Under the pieces are notes generated by a model. It made no database searches and was not told the origin of the DNA. It saw nothing but the letters and a program-made list of their open reading frames with translations. A DNA stretch of 47,965 bases, from contig JAITTS010000060.1 in assembly GCA_031286995.1 (NCBI GenBank), forward strand, positions 1-47,965, given 5' to 3'. A program made the position numbers and the translations under genes. Source of the DNA: Oscillospiraceae bacterium. Its GTDB lineage: Bacteria; Bacillota; Clostridia; Christensenellales; Aristaeellaceae. This document shows, piece after piece, positions 22,511-31,775 of this stretch. Positions within the stretch are counted from its first letter, which is position 1, and the number at the start of each line of letters is the position of its first letter.

Positions 22511-24787
22511 CTAAAAGAGATGCGTGTGCGGCGCATCCGCCGCCGCCCGAACGGTCTGCCCATACAGGGCAAAGGGCAGCGGTTCCCCGCGCAGGATAGA
22601 GAAGACAGCGCCGCGGGCATCCACCTGCACGCTTAAAATGCGGCCCCGGTAGTGAATGCGAAAGGCGTAGCCCTGCCAGCAATCCGGCAGAAAGGGGGCG
22701 AAGGCCAGGCCATCCGCTGTGCGCATGCCCGCGAAGCCGTGGGCAATGGCCAGCCAACTGCCCGCCATGGAAGTAATGTGCAAGCCGTCATCCGTGTCGT
22801 CGTTAATGTTATCCAAATCCAACCGCGCCGTGCGCCGGTACATCTCCACAGCCTTTTCGCGCTCGCCGATCTCTGCCGCCAGAATGCTGTGCACACAGGG
22901 GGAGAGGCTGGATTCGTGCACGGTCATGGGTTCGTAGAAGAGGAAGTTGCGGCGCTTGGTCTCCCTGTCGTACAGGTGACCCAATGCGTACAGCCCCTGC
23001 AGCACATCCGCCTGCTTGATAAAGCAGCTGCGCAGGATGCGATCCCACGACCAGTGTTTGTTGATGGGCCGCTCTGCGGGCGGCAGGGCGGATGCGGGCA
23101 TCAGCTCTTTATCCAAGAACGTGTCGTGCTGCACAAAGACGCCCAACTGCGCATCCTCGGGCAGGTACATGCGGCTGGCGATGTCGCGCCAGCCCGCCAA
23201 GGTATCTTCATCCAAGCCCAACTGCGCCCGCTTTTCGGGGGAGACCAGGGCCGCGCAATCCGCCGCGTAAGCCAGGCACCAGGCGGCCATGCGGTTGGTG
23301 TACCAGTTGTTGTTGATGTTGTTTTCGTACTCGTTCGGGCCGGTGACACCGTGTATCATGTAGCAGCCCTTGGCCCGGTTGTAGTGCACGCGCCCGGCCC
23401 AAAAGGCGGCAATGCCCGCCAGCACATCCATGCCGTATTGCTTTAGGTAGTCGTCCCGCCCCGTGTACTGGGTGTAGCAGAAGATGGCATGGGCGACGGC
23501 CGCGTTGCGGTGAATCTCTTCAAAGGTGATCTCCCACTCATTGTGGCACTCCACGCCCGTAAAGGTGACCATGGGGTAGAGCGCGCCGGGCAGGCCCTGT
23601 TGCTGCGCGTTGTGGCGCGCGCCGGGCAGCTGCAGGTAGCGGTACATCAGCAGATCGCGGGCCACATCATCCCCGGCCACGGCCAGGTACATGGGCAGGC
23701 AGTAGGCCTCTGTATCCCAGTAGGTGGCTCCGCCGTACTTTTCGCCGGTAAAGCCCTTGGGGCCGATGTTCAACCCCGCATCCTGTCCCCGGTAGGTGGA
23801 TAAGAGCTGAAAAATATTGTAGCGTATGCCTTGCTGGGCCGCGTCGTCGCCCTGTATGGTCACATCCGCCTCGTCCCATATGGCTTGCCAGGCGCGCTCA
23901 TGCTCGCGCTGCACCGCCTCGTAGCCCGCTTGTGCGGCAGCCAATGCCTGGGCGCAGGCGGTGGGCGCCAGGGCCTCATCGGCCAGGGTGCGGCTGGTGG
24001 CCACGGCCACAAACTTATCCAGTGTGGCGGTTTGGCCGGCATTTAGCCTCGCCGTATAGGGCTGGCACACATAGCCGGGGTGCGCCTGGGCGGGCTCTCT
24101 TTGCGCCTGTGCGCCCGAAAAGGCGGTGGCCATGGCTGCCGCCACGGTAAAGCGGGGGGTATCAAAGGGGTTGGGCTTGGTGCGGGCCGCCACGTACAGC
24201 GCGCCATCGGTTTCGCCGTGGCCCGCAAAATCCCAAAACATTTCGTCATAGTTGCTGTCCAGGTTGCGCACATCCGCATCCAGCGCGGGCAGCCATTCCA
24301 CCGCGCAAGGGAAATTGGGCGTGACGCTGTAGCGTATGCCCAGCAGTTCGGGCCTTGCCAGCGAGACAAAGCGCCGCACACGAACGCGCACGCTGCCTTG
24401 GGGCAGGGTTACATCAAAGCCGCGCAGCAACAGCCCGGTGCGCATATCCAAGGTACGGAAAAAATCCGTGGCGGGCATGCGCGCCAAGTCAATATCCTGC
24501 CCATCCACACGCACGCGCAGGCTGAGCAGGTTGACGGCGTTGATCACCTTGCCAAAGTAGGCGGGGTAGCCGTTTTTCCACCAACCTACCCGCGTTTTAT
24601 CCGGAAACCAGATCCCCGCCAGGTACGTACCGCGGTGGGTATCGCCGGTGTACTGTTCCTCAAAATTACCGCGCATGCCCATCAGGCCGTTGCCCGTGGC
24701 GGTCAGGCTCTCCGCCAGGCGCATGTGCGCAGGGTGCAGGCCATGCTCTGTCAGTTGCCAGGGGTGGATATCGAACAAACGGTGCAC
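22511..24787 (-). CDS. mapA: Maltose phosphorylase (GH65)
   Basis: A 758-residue glycoside hydrolase family 65 enzyme. It is expected to split maltose with inorganic phosphate into glucose and beta-glucose 1-phosphate in the cytoplasm. The N-terminus closely follows known maltose phosphorylases (LTATGNGLMGMRGNFEEQYT, GTYLAGIWFPDKTRVGWWKN). The catalytic general acid is the Glu in GVTGPNEYENNINNNWYTN, a motif that favours maltose over kojibiose or trehalose phosphorylase. The usual C-terminal beta-sandwich is present (RIHYRGRILSVQVD). GTG at 24787 is chosen over the TTG 6 bases upstream because GGAGG then sits 8 bases away and the protein begins HRLFDIHPW as in relatives. It follows the sensor gene by 15 bases. 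Confidence 0.85.
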   Translation of the reverse strand: MHRLFDIHPWQLTEHGLHPAHMRLAESLTATGNGLMGMRGNFEEQYTGDTHRGTYLAGIWFPDKTRVGWWKNGYPAYFGKVINAVNLLSLRVRVDGQDIDLARMPATDFFRTLDMRTGLLLRGFDVTLPQGSVRVRVRRFVSLARPELLGIRYSVTPNFPCAVEWLPALDADVRNLDSNYDEMFWDFAGHGETDGALYVAARTKPNPFDTPRFTVAAAMATAFSGAQAQREPAQAHPGYVCQPYTARLNAGQTATLDKFVAVATSRTLADEALAPTACAQALAAAQAGYEAVQREHERAWQAIWDEADVTIQGDDAAQQGIRYNIFQLLSTYRGQDAGLNIGPKGFTGEKYGGATYWDTEAYCLPMYLAVAGDDVARDLLMYRYLQLPGARHNAQQQGLPGALYPMVTFTGVECHNEWEITFEEIHRNAAVAHAIFCYTQYTGRDDYLKQYGMDVLAGIAAFWAGRVHYNRAKGCYMIHGVTGPNEYENNINNNWYTNRMAAWCLAYAADCAALVSPEKRAQLGLDEDTLAGWRDIASRMYLPEDAQLGVFVQHDTFLDKELMPASALPPAERPINKHWSWDRILRSCFIKQADVLQGLYALGHLYDRETKRRNFLFYEPMTVHESSLSPCVHSILAAEIGEREKAVEMYRRTARLDLDNINDDTDDGLHITSMAGSWLAIAHGFAGMRTADGLAFAPFLPDCWQGYAFRIHYRGRILSVQVDARGAVFSILRGEPLPFALYGQTVRAAADAPHTHLF

Positions 24788-24802
24788 GCGCAAGCCCTCC
24801 GG

Positions 24803-26377
24803 TTACAAAATTTCGTGGTAAACCCTGTTTTGGCCGTCGCGCCCCTTGGATGCGGCGTGCTTGGCCCGCTCTATGGCTTGCCGCCACGAGGTATCCGTAG
24901 ATAGCATCAGCGACAGCCCGCACGTCACCGTCACTTCGCCCACTTCGCGTGGCGCGAAGGCATGCCCCGCGATGGTGGCGCGCAGATATTCCGCGCGGTT
25001 GAGCGCCACTTTGAGGGATATGGATGGCAGTATCAGCAAGAAGGAGGCGTTGTTCCAGCGCGCCACCAGGTCATTCTTGCGCATGCGATGGCGCAGTATG
25101 GGGGAGATGGCATCCAACAGCGCGCTGGTGTCCTCGCCACCGTTGTGCCCTGCGGGGGTATCCAGGCACAGCAGCAGCAGGGCGCTGGCGCGCGCGCCGC
25201 CCACCACATCCTCGGATGGGATGCGGGCAAAGGTTTCAAAGTTCGCATCCAGCCAAGCCATCAGCGCGGCCGGCGTCAAAAGGCCGGGGGCGGGGGGCAC
25301 GGCTTCCAGCGCGCGCAGGTCGCCATAGAGCGTGCCCAGTTTTTGCTGGGATGCGGCCACCAATTGCTCGCGGGTATCCAGATCCGCGCGCATGCGCTGC
25401 CAATCCAGCGTAGCTTGCCGATAGGTGCGCCACTGGTAGAACAGCAGGCCCGCGCCCGCCAGCGCTGTCACCAGTAGCGTTATCAGAAACACGGTGATGC
25501 ACAGGCTGTTAAAGCGGGCGATATCCGGGTGGTTCAGGATATCCGGCTCCAACTGGCGCATGCTGACGCACAGGGTCAGCCCGCTGCCGGGCAAAGAAAA
25601 GATGGCGCAGGGTTGGGGCATGGCCGCGCTGCCGATATCCGGCAAAAACAGTTCTTTGCCGGCATCCATGGAAGCCAGCTCTTTGGCTATGCGCGCCATA
25701 GGCAACGCCAGTGGTTCGGCGCCGGGCGCCTTGTAACCGTACACCGCCGGGGTGGCGGCAGGTATGGATCGGCGGTAGGCGATGGGCGCAGAGGTGCTAT
25801 CCCGCTGCAACCACGCCAGCAGGGCGTGCGCCTCCGGCTGCCAGGATGAGAGCAGGTCAATGGCCGCGCGCTGCAGGGCGTTATCCAGCGTGGCCTGATC
25901 CACGTACAGCAACCAATGCTCGCCCCTGGATGTTTGCGCTTGGCGGCGATACGGCTGCGCCCACACGGCGGCCGCGGCTTCGGAGAAATGCATGGCTCGC
26001 AGCCTGTTCGGTACGCCGGCAGATGCGCCTGCCAGGCTGCCATCCAGCCCGTAGTGCAGCCAGTTGATGCCATCCGGGATGCTGGGGGGGGCGCCGCCTA
26101 TCGCGCCTTCGGAGCCGAACCACATGACCAGCCACGCCAGCGTTTCGTCGTATTGGGTGCGGATGGAGGCGACTTCGCTTAGATAATTTTCGGATATGTG
26201 GTTGGCGGTCAGGCGTAGCCAGTTCCGCTGATTTTCGGTATCCGTAGGCATCAGCAGCTGGTTGACGCCCGCATCAAAGATTATCTGTACAGCGAACAAC
26301 TGGCCGATGGCCAGTATACAGACCAACGCCGCAACAACCCACGCGCTGCTGCGCATCATGCTCCGCAGTGTCCGCAT
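24803..26377 (-). CDS. Membrane sensor with degenerate GGDEF domain
   Basis: A 524-residue protein. Membrane helix 1 (about 10-32) and helix 2 (SLCITVFLITLLVTALAGAG, about 292-311) enclose a large extracytoplasmic sensor region. A short coiled segment (ATLDWQRMRADLDTREQLVA) leads to a C-terminal domain with the GGDEF fold pattern. The catalytic GGDEF is replaced by NNASF (in VARWNNASFLLILPSIS), and the end keeps VTVTCGLSLM and KGRDGQNRVYHEI. An RxxD motif (RKND) lies exactly 5 residues before NNASF, where the c-di-GMP inhibitory site normally sits. It should not make c-di-GMP but could bind it. The ATG at 26377 has AGGGAG 7 bases upstream. It is in one operon with maltose phosphorylase. Confidence 0.75.
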   Translation of the reverse strand: MRTLRSMMRSSAWVVAALVCILAIGQLFAVQIIFDAGVNQLLMPTDTENQRNWLRLTANHISENYLSEVASIRTQYDETLAWLVMWFGSEGAIGGAPPSIPDGINWLHYGLDGSLAGASAGVPNRLRAMHFSEAAAAVWAQPYRRQAQTSRGEHWLLYVDQATLDNALQRAAIDLLSSWQPEAHALLAWLQRDSTSAPIAYRRSIPAATPAVYGYKAPGAEPLALPMARIAKELASMDAGKELFLPDIGSAAMPQPCAIFSLPGSGLTLCVSMRQLEPDILNHPDIARFNSLCITVFLITLLVTALAGAGLLFYQWRTYRQATLDWQRMRADLDTREQLVAASQQKLGTLYGDLRALEAVPPAPGLLTPAALMAWLDANFETFARIPSEDVVGGARASALLLLCLDTPAGHNGGEDTSALLDAISPILRHRMRKNDLVARWNNASFLLILPSISLKVALNRAEYLRATIAGHAFAPREVGEVTVTCGLSLMLSTDTSWRQAIERAKHAASKGRDGQNRVYHEIL

Positions 26378-26437
26378 GCACACACTCCCTACAGGCTTTC
26401 GCGCATACAGGTCCCTCAGTAAAACCGTACAGTAATT

Positions 26438-26466
26438 AATCTACAATAACTGGCCGGACATGTCAA
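26438..26466 (-). promoter_or_regulatory. Predicted promoter of the sensor/maltose phosphorylase operon
   Basis: Minus-strand TTGACA (26461-26466), a 17-base spacer and TAGATT (26438-26443), about 60 bases before the sensor start. Confidence 0.6.
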
Positions 26467-26549
26467 TTCATTATTATAAACATTAATAAAGAATTAAAGA
26501 TTCGCACGCTAAATATGTGAAAATCTACAAATTTTGCTAAAATACAAAG

Positions 26550-26584
26550 CGCGCGGGAAGGGGCGAAGCCGTCTCTCCCGCGCG
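26550..26584 (-). terminator. Terminator after the TM2 gene
   Basis: CGCGCGGGA (26550-26558) pairs with TCCCGCGCG (26576-26584). On the minus strand the stem is followed by CTTTGTATTTT. It isolates the TM2 gene from the sensor operon downstream. Confidence 0.6.
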
Positions 26585-26608
26585 GAGTATCTGCTTTGCC
26601 GCGGTGCG

Positions 26609-26839
26609 TCAGTAGATGAGCGGCAGGCCCATGCCATCGCGAAACCAGCCGAAGAGCAGGCAAAACAGGTCGTACAGCCAGCCAAGGCCAAAGAGCCCGC
26701 CGGTCAGCAGGTACAGCAGGCCCGAGCCCCCCTTGCCCACATAGAAGCGGTGTATGCCCGCCCAGCCGAAAAGGAAGCACAGCACCGCCGCGAACCAGCG
26801 GCTGCGCGGGCTGACAGGCGCGTAATAGGGTTGATACAT
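26609..26839 (-). CDS. TM2 domain-containing membrane protein
   Basis: A 76-residue protein consisting almost entirely of a TM2 domain (PF05154). A polar start (YQPYYAPVSPRS) is followed by two hydrophobic helices joined by the signature loop FGWAGIHRFYVGKGGSGLLYLLT, which I quote only to identify the core GIHRFYVGK (about residues 28-36). The second helix ends in WLYDLFCLLFGWF. The molecular role of bacterial TM2 proteins is not established. AGGAGG lies 8 bases before the ATG at 26839. It is transcribed alone, divergently from telA. Confidence 0.9.
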   Translation of the reverse strand: MYQPYYAPVSPRSRWFAAVLCFLFGWAGIHRFYVGKGGSGLLYLLTGGLFGLGWLYDLFCLLFGWFRDGMGLPLIY

Positions 26840-26996
26840 GGTGTTTCCCTCCTATTTTCAATTGCTCCGGGTTGTGGCGCTGCCCGGGGGCCCCGGTACA
26901 CGCTCATCATAGCGCCTCCGCCAGGCCCTTGCACGAGAGAGGCGCTAAAGAAGCATGAGAAATGCATGAGAAAATGAGGCCGTGGGGCCGGCGCTC

Positions 26997-27025
26997 TTGC
27001 CCTTTATGCGCGCTTGCGGTATGAT
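26997..27025 (+). promoter_or_regulatory. Predicted promoter of telA
   Basis: TTGCCC (26997-27002), a 17-base spacer and TATGAT (27020-27025), 44 bases before the GTG start. Confidence 0.55.
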
Positions 27026-27068
27026 AAAGAAGTAAGTCTACCATATATAGTAAAAGGAGGGAATCGCC

Positions 27069-28181
27069 GTGACAGATACGGAGATGATTGCCGCGCAGCC
27101 CCAGCAGGACGCGACGCTGACTGAGCAGGAGGCCGCCAAGCGTGACGCGCTGGCATCGGGCATTGACGTGCGGGATACCGCGCAGGTGCTGGCCTTTGGC
27201 AGCGAGGCGCAGCAGAAGATCGCCAGCTTTTCGGATGAGGTGCTGCAGGGCATCCGCACCCGGGATACGGGCGAGGTGAGCGACATGCTGACCCAGCTGG
27301 TGGCGGAACTGAAGGGCTTTGATACCAAGGGGGAAAAGCAGGGCTTCTTCGCGCGCCTGTTTCAATCCTCCGCGAACCAGATCGTCAGCATGAAAGCGCG
27401 CTACGATAAGGTGGAGACGAACGTATCCGTCATCGTGGATGCGTTGCAGCGGCACAAGGGCCAGTTGATGGATGATATTGGCACGCTCGATCACCTCTAC
27501 GCGCTGAATCAGCAGTACTTTCGCGAGCTGAACGTGTTTATCGCCGCCGGAGAAGAGAGGACGCAGACGCTGCGCGAACAGGATCTGCCCGTGCTGCTGC
27601 AAAAGGCGCAGGAGAGCGGCGACGCGGTGGATGCCCAGGCCGCCCGCGACTTTGCCGACCAGGTGGAGCGGCTGGAAAAGAAGGTGCACGATCTGCGGCT
27701 GACCCGCACGGTCTCCATCCAGATGGCGCCCCAGGTGAGGCTGATGCAAAACAACGACAACGTGCTGGCTGAAAAGATACAGTCCACCCTTGCCAACACC
27801 ATCCCGCTCTGGAAGAGCCAGATGGTCATCGCCCTGGGCCTGGCCCACGCGGATCGCGCGCTGCAGGCGCAGCAAGCCGTGGCGGATATGACCAACGAGT
27901 TGCTGCGCAAAAACGCCGAGGCGCTGCACCAGGGCACAGTACAGACCGCCAAAGCCGCAGAGCGCGGCGTGGTGGATATCGAGACCATCCGTATCACCAA
28001 CCAGGCGCTCATTCAGACCCTGGATGAGGTGAAGCAGGTGCAGATTGAAGGCGCGGCTGCCCGCGCTGCGGCCCAGGCCGAGTTGGTGCGTTTGGAGGAA
28101 GAGTTGAAGCAGAAATTGCTGGCTTTTCGCGCCAACCCCGCCCCCGTGGCCGCGCAGCCCGCGGAGGGCACTGTGCAGTAA
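27069..28181 (+). CDS. TelA/KlaA-family protein (toxic anion resistance)
   Basis: A 370-residue, largely alpha-helical cytoplasmic protein of the TelA family (PF05816), often linked to tellurite and other stress resistance. Family segments are visible in order: LAFGSEAQQKIASFSDEVL near residues 39-57, then a YDKVETNVSVIVDALQRHKG region, the VSIQMAPQVRLMQNNDNVLA block (about 216-235) and LWKSQMVIALGLAHADRAL. The C-terminus is a long coiled coil ending in an Ala/Glu-rich helix. The GTG start at 27069 has AAAGGAGG upstream. The length is normal. No ter genes lie beside it, so a role in tellurite resistance itself is not supported here. Confidence 0.9.
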   Translation: MTDTEMIAAQPQQDATLTEQEAAKRDALASGIDVRDTAQVLAFGSEAQQKIASFSDEVLQGIRTRDTGEVSDMLTQLVAELKGFDTKGEKQGFFARLFQSSANQIVSMKARYDKVETNVSVIVDALQRHKGQLMDDIGTLDHLYALNQQYFRELNVFIAAGEERTQTLREQDLPVLLQKAQESGDAVDAQAARDFADQVERLEKKVHDLRLTRTVSIQMAPQVRLMQNNDNVLAEKIQSTLANTIPLWKSQMVIALGLAHADRALQAQQAVADMTNELLRKNAEALHQGTVQTAKAAERGVVDIETIRITNQALIQTLDEVKQVQIEGAAARAAAQAELVRLEEELKQKLLAFRANPAPVAAQPAEGTVQ

Positions 28182-28222
28182 ATTGTATTAGACTGAAAGT
28201 CTTTATTTTGCGGAGCTGCTCC

Positions 28223-28246
28223 CCGCCAATGCAGGGGGCGGTTTTT
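28223..28246 (+). terminator. Terminator after telA
   Basis: CCGCC (28223-28227) pairs with GGCGG (28237-28241), followed by TTTTTGCTTTTTT. The stem is short but GC-rich and the T-run is good. Confidence 0.55.
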
Positions 28247-28419
28247 GCTTTTTTCTGGGGCGGCAGGAAGAAAAGCTCGGCCCACGCCGTTGGATGGATG
28301 ACAGTCCCTGTCTATCTATAGTATGCGAACATCAGGGCATGTCCATCCGTTGTATGCCATAGGGAGGCATCCGAAGGAGGCCCCGGGCGCAACACCGGGA
28401 AAGGCATTGGGGGGAAGCG

Positions 28420-31400
28420 ATGATGAGGAAATATTTTGCGCGGGGTGCGGGGCCGCTGAAACGGGCGCTGGCAACCCTGCTTTGCCTGGTCTTTTGGGCG
28501 CACAGCGCGCCCGTATACAGTTTTTGGGTAGGGATTGAGGCGGATCTTATGCCGGCCCCCGCGGCGCCGGAGCAGCCGCCCGAGCGAGGACAGCCGCAGC
28601 CCCTTCGCGAGGAACCCGCGCATACAGAAGCGCCCGCGCGCCAGACTGATGCCCCGCGCGCGACAGAGCCCCCGAACGAGACCGCCGCGCCGCATGAGAC
28701 CGAACCCCCGCGGCCCACGGATATCCCCCAAGAGAGCGAAACGCCGGCGGAGACGGATGTGCCGCAGGAGACCGGCTCTCCGCAAGAGACCGAGGCGCCG
28801 GCAGGCACGGACACCCCGCAAGCATCCTCTGCCCCGGAACCGACAGCCGAGCCGCAGAACGCACACGAGTTTTCAGGCTTTACACACGGCTATGTGCGCG
28901 TGATGACGGCCACACAGGTGCGCACCGAACCCCATGACAGAGCAAAATCCGAAGAGGTGCTGGCCCTGAATGAGGGTGAGGTGGTGCTGGCCGTAAGCCG
29001 CCGGGCCTTTGAGCCAGCCCCCAGGGAGGAAGCCCCCGAAGACGCGCCCGATTGGTTTCGTGTGCGCGCGCGGGATTGCGAGGATGTGCTGGTGACGGGT
29101 TACGTCAGCGGCACGGAGCTCTTTCCGCTGACGAAAGAAGAGACCGATAGTCTGCTTTCCGCCTGGCGGGAAGAGGATGTCCCCGTGGGGCAGGATGGCG
29201 TGCCGCGCGTAGGCGGGGCCTTTGTGTCCCCCGGCAGCCAGGAGGAGGGGCGCACCGTGCGTCCGGAAAAAACGGCGACGCCGCAGCCCGGGGAAACCCC
29301 GTCGCCTGCGGGGACGGCGCAGCCAGAGCCCACATCCGCCCCGGATGTGACGCTGCCGCCGGAAGCCACACAGCCGCCCGAATCCCCGCTGCCGTGGGAA
29401 GAGGAGGAGGCCGGGCCGCCCGAGCCCACCGCTACGCCGGATCCTCTGGCGGAATCCCTGGCGCGGGCGGAAGAATTGCTGGCGGAAGGCGAGGGCTTTC
29501 TAGAGGCGGCGACCCAGCGCGCCCGAAATGCGCTGGCCGCCGCCGCGCTGCCGCCGGATACCACCGCGCCGGTGATCAACGACACCCGCATCCAGCAGAG
29601 CGCCCAAAGCCCTGTGACAGAGGCCGTGCTGCTCATTTACGTAACCGACCCTGCGGGCGCCGGCGAGCAGGTCAGCGGGGTGGATGAAGTGTACATCATG
29701 TTGAACGGCAGACGCTACGATTGCGTTTACGACGCGCAGCTTGGCGCTTACACGGTGACGGTGTACGACAACGACAGTTATGCGGTGCACGCGGTGGATG
29801 CGGCGGGTAACCCGGCTGTGCCCGTTACCCTGACCGTCACCAGCATCACCAACGCCAACCCCGGCGCGGCGGATACCACGCCGCCCCAGGTGGATGCGCT
29901 GGATCACGATCCCACGGGTTGGTGCGACAGCCTGACGGTGACCGCACAGGTATCCGACCCGCCCGGCGCGGGGCAGACCGCATCCGGCGTGCGCGATGTG
30001 TGGATTACAGGCCCGGCCCCGGCCACGGATCGCATCGCCTGCGGGGGACAGGGCACGGACTGGATGGCCGAGCTGACCCAAAACGGCAGCTATGAACTGC
30101 ATGTACGGGATCGGGCGGGCAACGTGGCGGTGCAGGCCTTTGTGATAGATAACCTGCGCGCGGATGACACTTACCCGCCCCTGGCGGATGATGCGGTGCT
30201 CGATCCGCCGCCACGGGATGACGGCTTTATGGAGCCTTTTGTGGAGGCATCCGTAAGGACATGGGATGTGCCGCGCCCCGGCGCGAACCCGCCGGAACGG
30301 GCCACAGGCGTAGCCTTGGTGCAGGTGGCCTGGCGCGAAATCGACCCCCGAACGGATCAGCCCATCTACGAGGTGCTGGGCGAGTGCTACACCATGCAGG
30401 AAAGGAATCGCTGGGGCTATACCCTGCAGGAGGACGGCAACTATTCCTTCCTGATCTTTGACGGCGCGGGCAACCTTACCGTGCGAGATTTTTACATCGG
30501 CCACATCGGCGTAAACAGAACGCGCATCCCCAACCCGGATTGGTACTTGCGCCCTGTGGATGACGATGGCGACGGTTTGTACACAGAAACCGAATATCGG
30601 TTGGGTTTGAACCCGGCGAACAGGGATACCAACGGCGATGGCCTGTGGGATGGCTTGAGCGTGCGCCTGGGTTTCTCCGGATCGGCGGATAACCCCAAGC
30701 CCGCGCGCAGCGTGCTGGCGCGGGCGGGCAGCGCCGCCCCGCTGGAGAAGCTGGTGGCGGCGGGCGTGCTGGCCGCGCCGCTGACGGAGACGAGGCCGGC
30801 CAACGCGCGCCGGGATATGCAGAGCCTGTGGCGCTCTTTGCGCAACACCGTGGCATGGATGACCCGCGACGGCGATGCCCTGCTGTGTGTCAACAGCCGT
30901 AGCGTGTTCACGGCGCACATGCCCAGCAACGAGCGCCTGGTGGTGGATGGGGCGCTAAACCTGTACACCCTGGGTATGCAGAGAATGGGCAAGGGCGAGG
31001 TTCGCTCGCTGGAAGCGACGGCGGATGGCAGCATGGCGCTGCTCTACGACCGCCAGGGGCACGGCGGCCTGCTGGCGCGCGATGCGTACCTGATTGATAC
31101 CGCCCGCATGCAGGCCTACCGCGTGCCGCAGACCCAGGGCGCGCGCAGTGTGGCGATCAGCCCCGATGGCGCGCACCTGGCCATCTGGCGGCCGCAAAGC
31201 CTGACCCGGGTGTCTGTGGCCACCGCAGAGACCCTGCAAATCACCGATCCGGCGCGCTGCGCCGCGGTGGATATGCTGCGCTTTCTGCCGGATGGCACGC
31301 TGATCACCCGCGCCACGGCCCTGGGCTACAGCGCCCTGGGCACGGATGGGGAGCGGGTGGTGGGGTTGATGCAGGATTTATTGGATCTGCCCTGCCTGAT

Positions 31401-31590
31401 TCAGTGGCAGGATGTACAGACCATGACCCTGGTGGATAGAGAGATGCGCCCCCTCACCATCGAATTGCAGCTGTTGCTGCGATCCACCGGCCTCTTTGTG
31501 GATGGGGAGCCCCCGAAACAAAAGATAGCGCGAAACCTTTCCCCCCGCGAGATGTACGAGCGATCGGTGCTGATAGCGGGGCTGCAGTAA
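28420..31590 (+). CDS. Large secreted multi-domain protein
   Basis: A 1056-residue exported protein. After a signal peptide (hydrophobic LKRALATLLCLVFWAHSAPV, about 13-32), residues 45-145 are a Pro/Thr/Glu-rich stalk with ETxxPxET repeats. An SH3-like domain (about 150-225, YVRVMTATQVRTEPH) follows, then a second Pro/Thr-rich linker (about 265-345). Two Ig/cadherin-like beta modules come next (DTTAPVINDTRIQ and DTTPPQVDALD as module starts), then a calcium-binding stretch with DDDGDG and DTNGDG (about 708-745). The last 270 residues resemble a beta-propeller (SVAISPDGAHLAIW). No LPxTG or C-terminal anchor is present, so it is probably released or held by the SH3-like domain. The function is unknown. 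GGGGGGAAGCG precedes the ATG. Confidence 0.75.
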   Translation: MMRKYFARGAGPLKRALATLLCLVFWAHSAPVYSFWVGIEADLMPAPAAPEQPPERGQPQPLREEPAHTEAPARQTDAPRATEPPNETAAPHETEPPRPTDIPQESETPAETDVPQETGSPQETEAPAGTDTPQASSAPEPTAEPQNAHEFSGFTHGYVRVMTATQVRTEPHDRAKSEEVLALNEGEVVLAVSRRAFEPAPREEAPEDAPDWFRVRARDCEDVLVTGYVSGTELFPLTKEETDSLLSAWREEDVPVGQDGVPRVGGAFVSPGSQEEGRTVRPEKTATPQPGETPSPAGTAQPEPTSAPDVTLPPEATQPPESPLPWEEEEAGPPEPTATPDPLAESLARAEELLAEGEGFLEAATQRARNALAAAALPPDTTAPVINDTRIQQSAQSPVTEAVLLIYVTDPAGAGEQVSGVDEVYIMLNGRRYDCVYDAQLGAYTVTVYDNDSYAVHAVDAAGNPAVPVTLTVTSITNANPGAADTTPPQVDALDHDPTGWCDSLTVTAQVSDPPGAGQTASGVRDVWITGPAPATDRIACGGQGTDWMAELTQNGSYELHVRDRAGNVAVQAFVIDNLRADDTYPPLADDAVLDPPPRDDGFMEPFVEASVRTWDVPRPGANPPERATGVALVQVAWREIDPRTDQPIYEVLGECYTMQERNRWGYTLQEDGNYSFLIFDGAGNLTVRDFYIGHIGVNRTRIPNPDWYLRPVDDDGDGLYTETEYRLGLNPANRDTNGDGLWDGLSVRLGFSGSADNPKPARSVLARAGSAAPLEKLVAAGVLAAPLTETRPANARRDMQSLWRSLRNTVAWMTRDGDALLCVNSRSVFTAHMPSNERLVVDGALNLYTLGMQRMGKGEVRSLEATADGSMALLYDRQGHGGLLARDAYLIDTARMQAYRVPQTQGARSVAISPDGAHLAIWRPQSLTRVSVATAETLQITDPARCAAVDMLRFLPDGTLITRATALGYSALGTDGERVVGLMQDLLDLPCLIQWQDVQTMTLVDREMRPLTIELQLLLRSTGLFVDGEPPKQKIARNLSPREMYERSVLIAGLQ

Positions 31591-31705
31591 AGCGCGTGTA
31601 GAGCCCCGGCCGGCCCGTCAAAACAATCCGCTTGCGGGCCTCGCGTTCGCAGGCAGATTTTTGGGGCGAATTGAAGAAATTTTTTGGTTTTTCGCAAAAA
31701 GTGAA

Positions 31706-31734
31706 TGTACATTGTTGCCCTCTTTTGGTATGAT
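31706..31734 (+). promoter_or_regulatory. Predicted promoter of the sugar/xth operon
   Basis: TGTACA (31706-31711, four of six consensus bases), a 17-base spacer and TATGAT (31729-31734), 41 bases before the first start codon. Confidence 0.45.
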
Positions 31735-31775
31735 AAGGACAAACGGTTGCACAACCGCCGCAAAGGAGGAGAACC

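Noticed and set aside
26463-26861. Minus-strand frame overlapping the TM2 gene
   Set aside because: The TM2 protein in another frame has a clear family match and ribosome site; this frame has neither.
31591-31705. Terminator after the large secreted protein gene
   Set aside because: GGCCCG and CGGGCC near 31610-31640 can pair, but the loop is long and no T-run follows.
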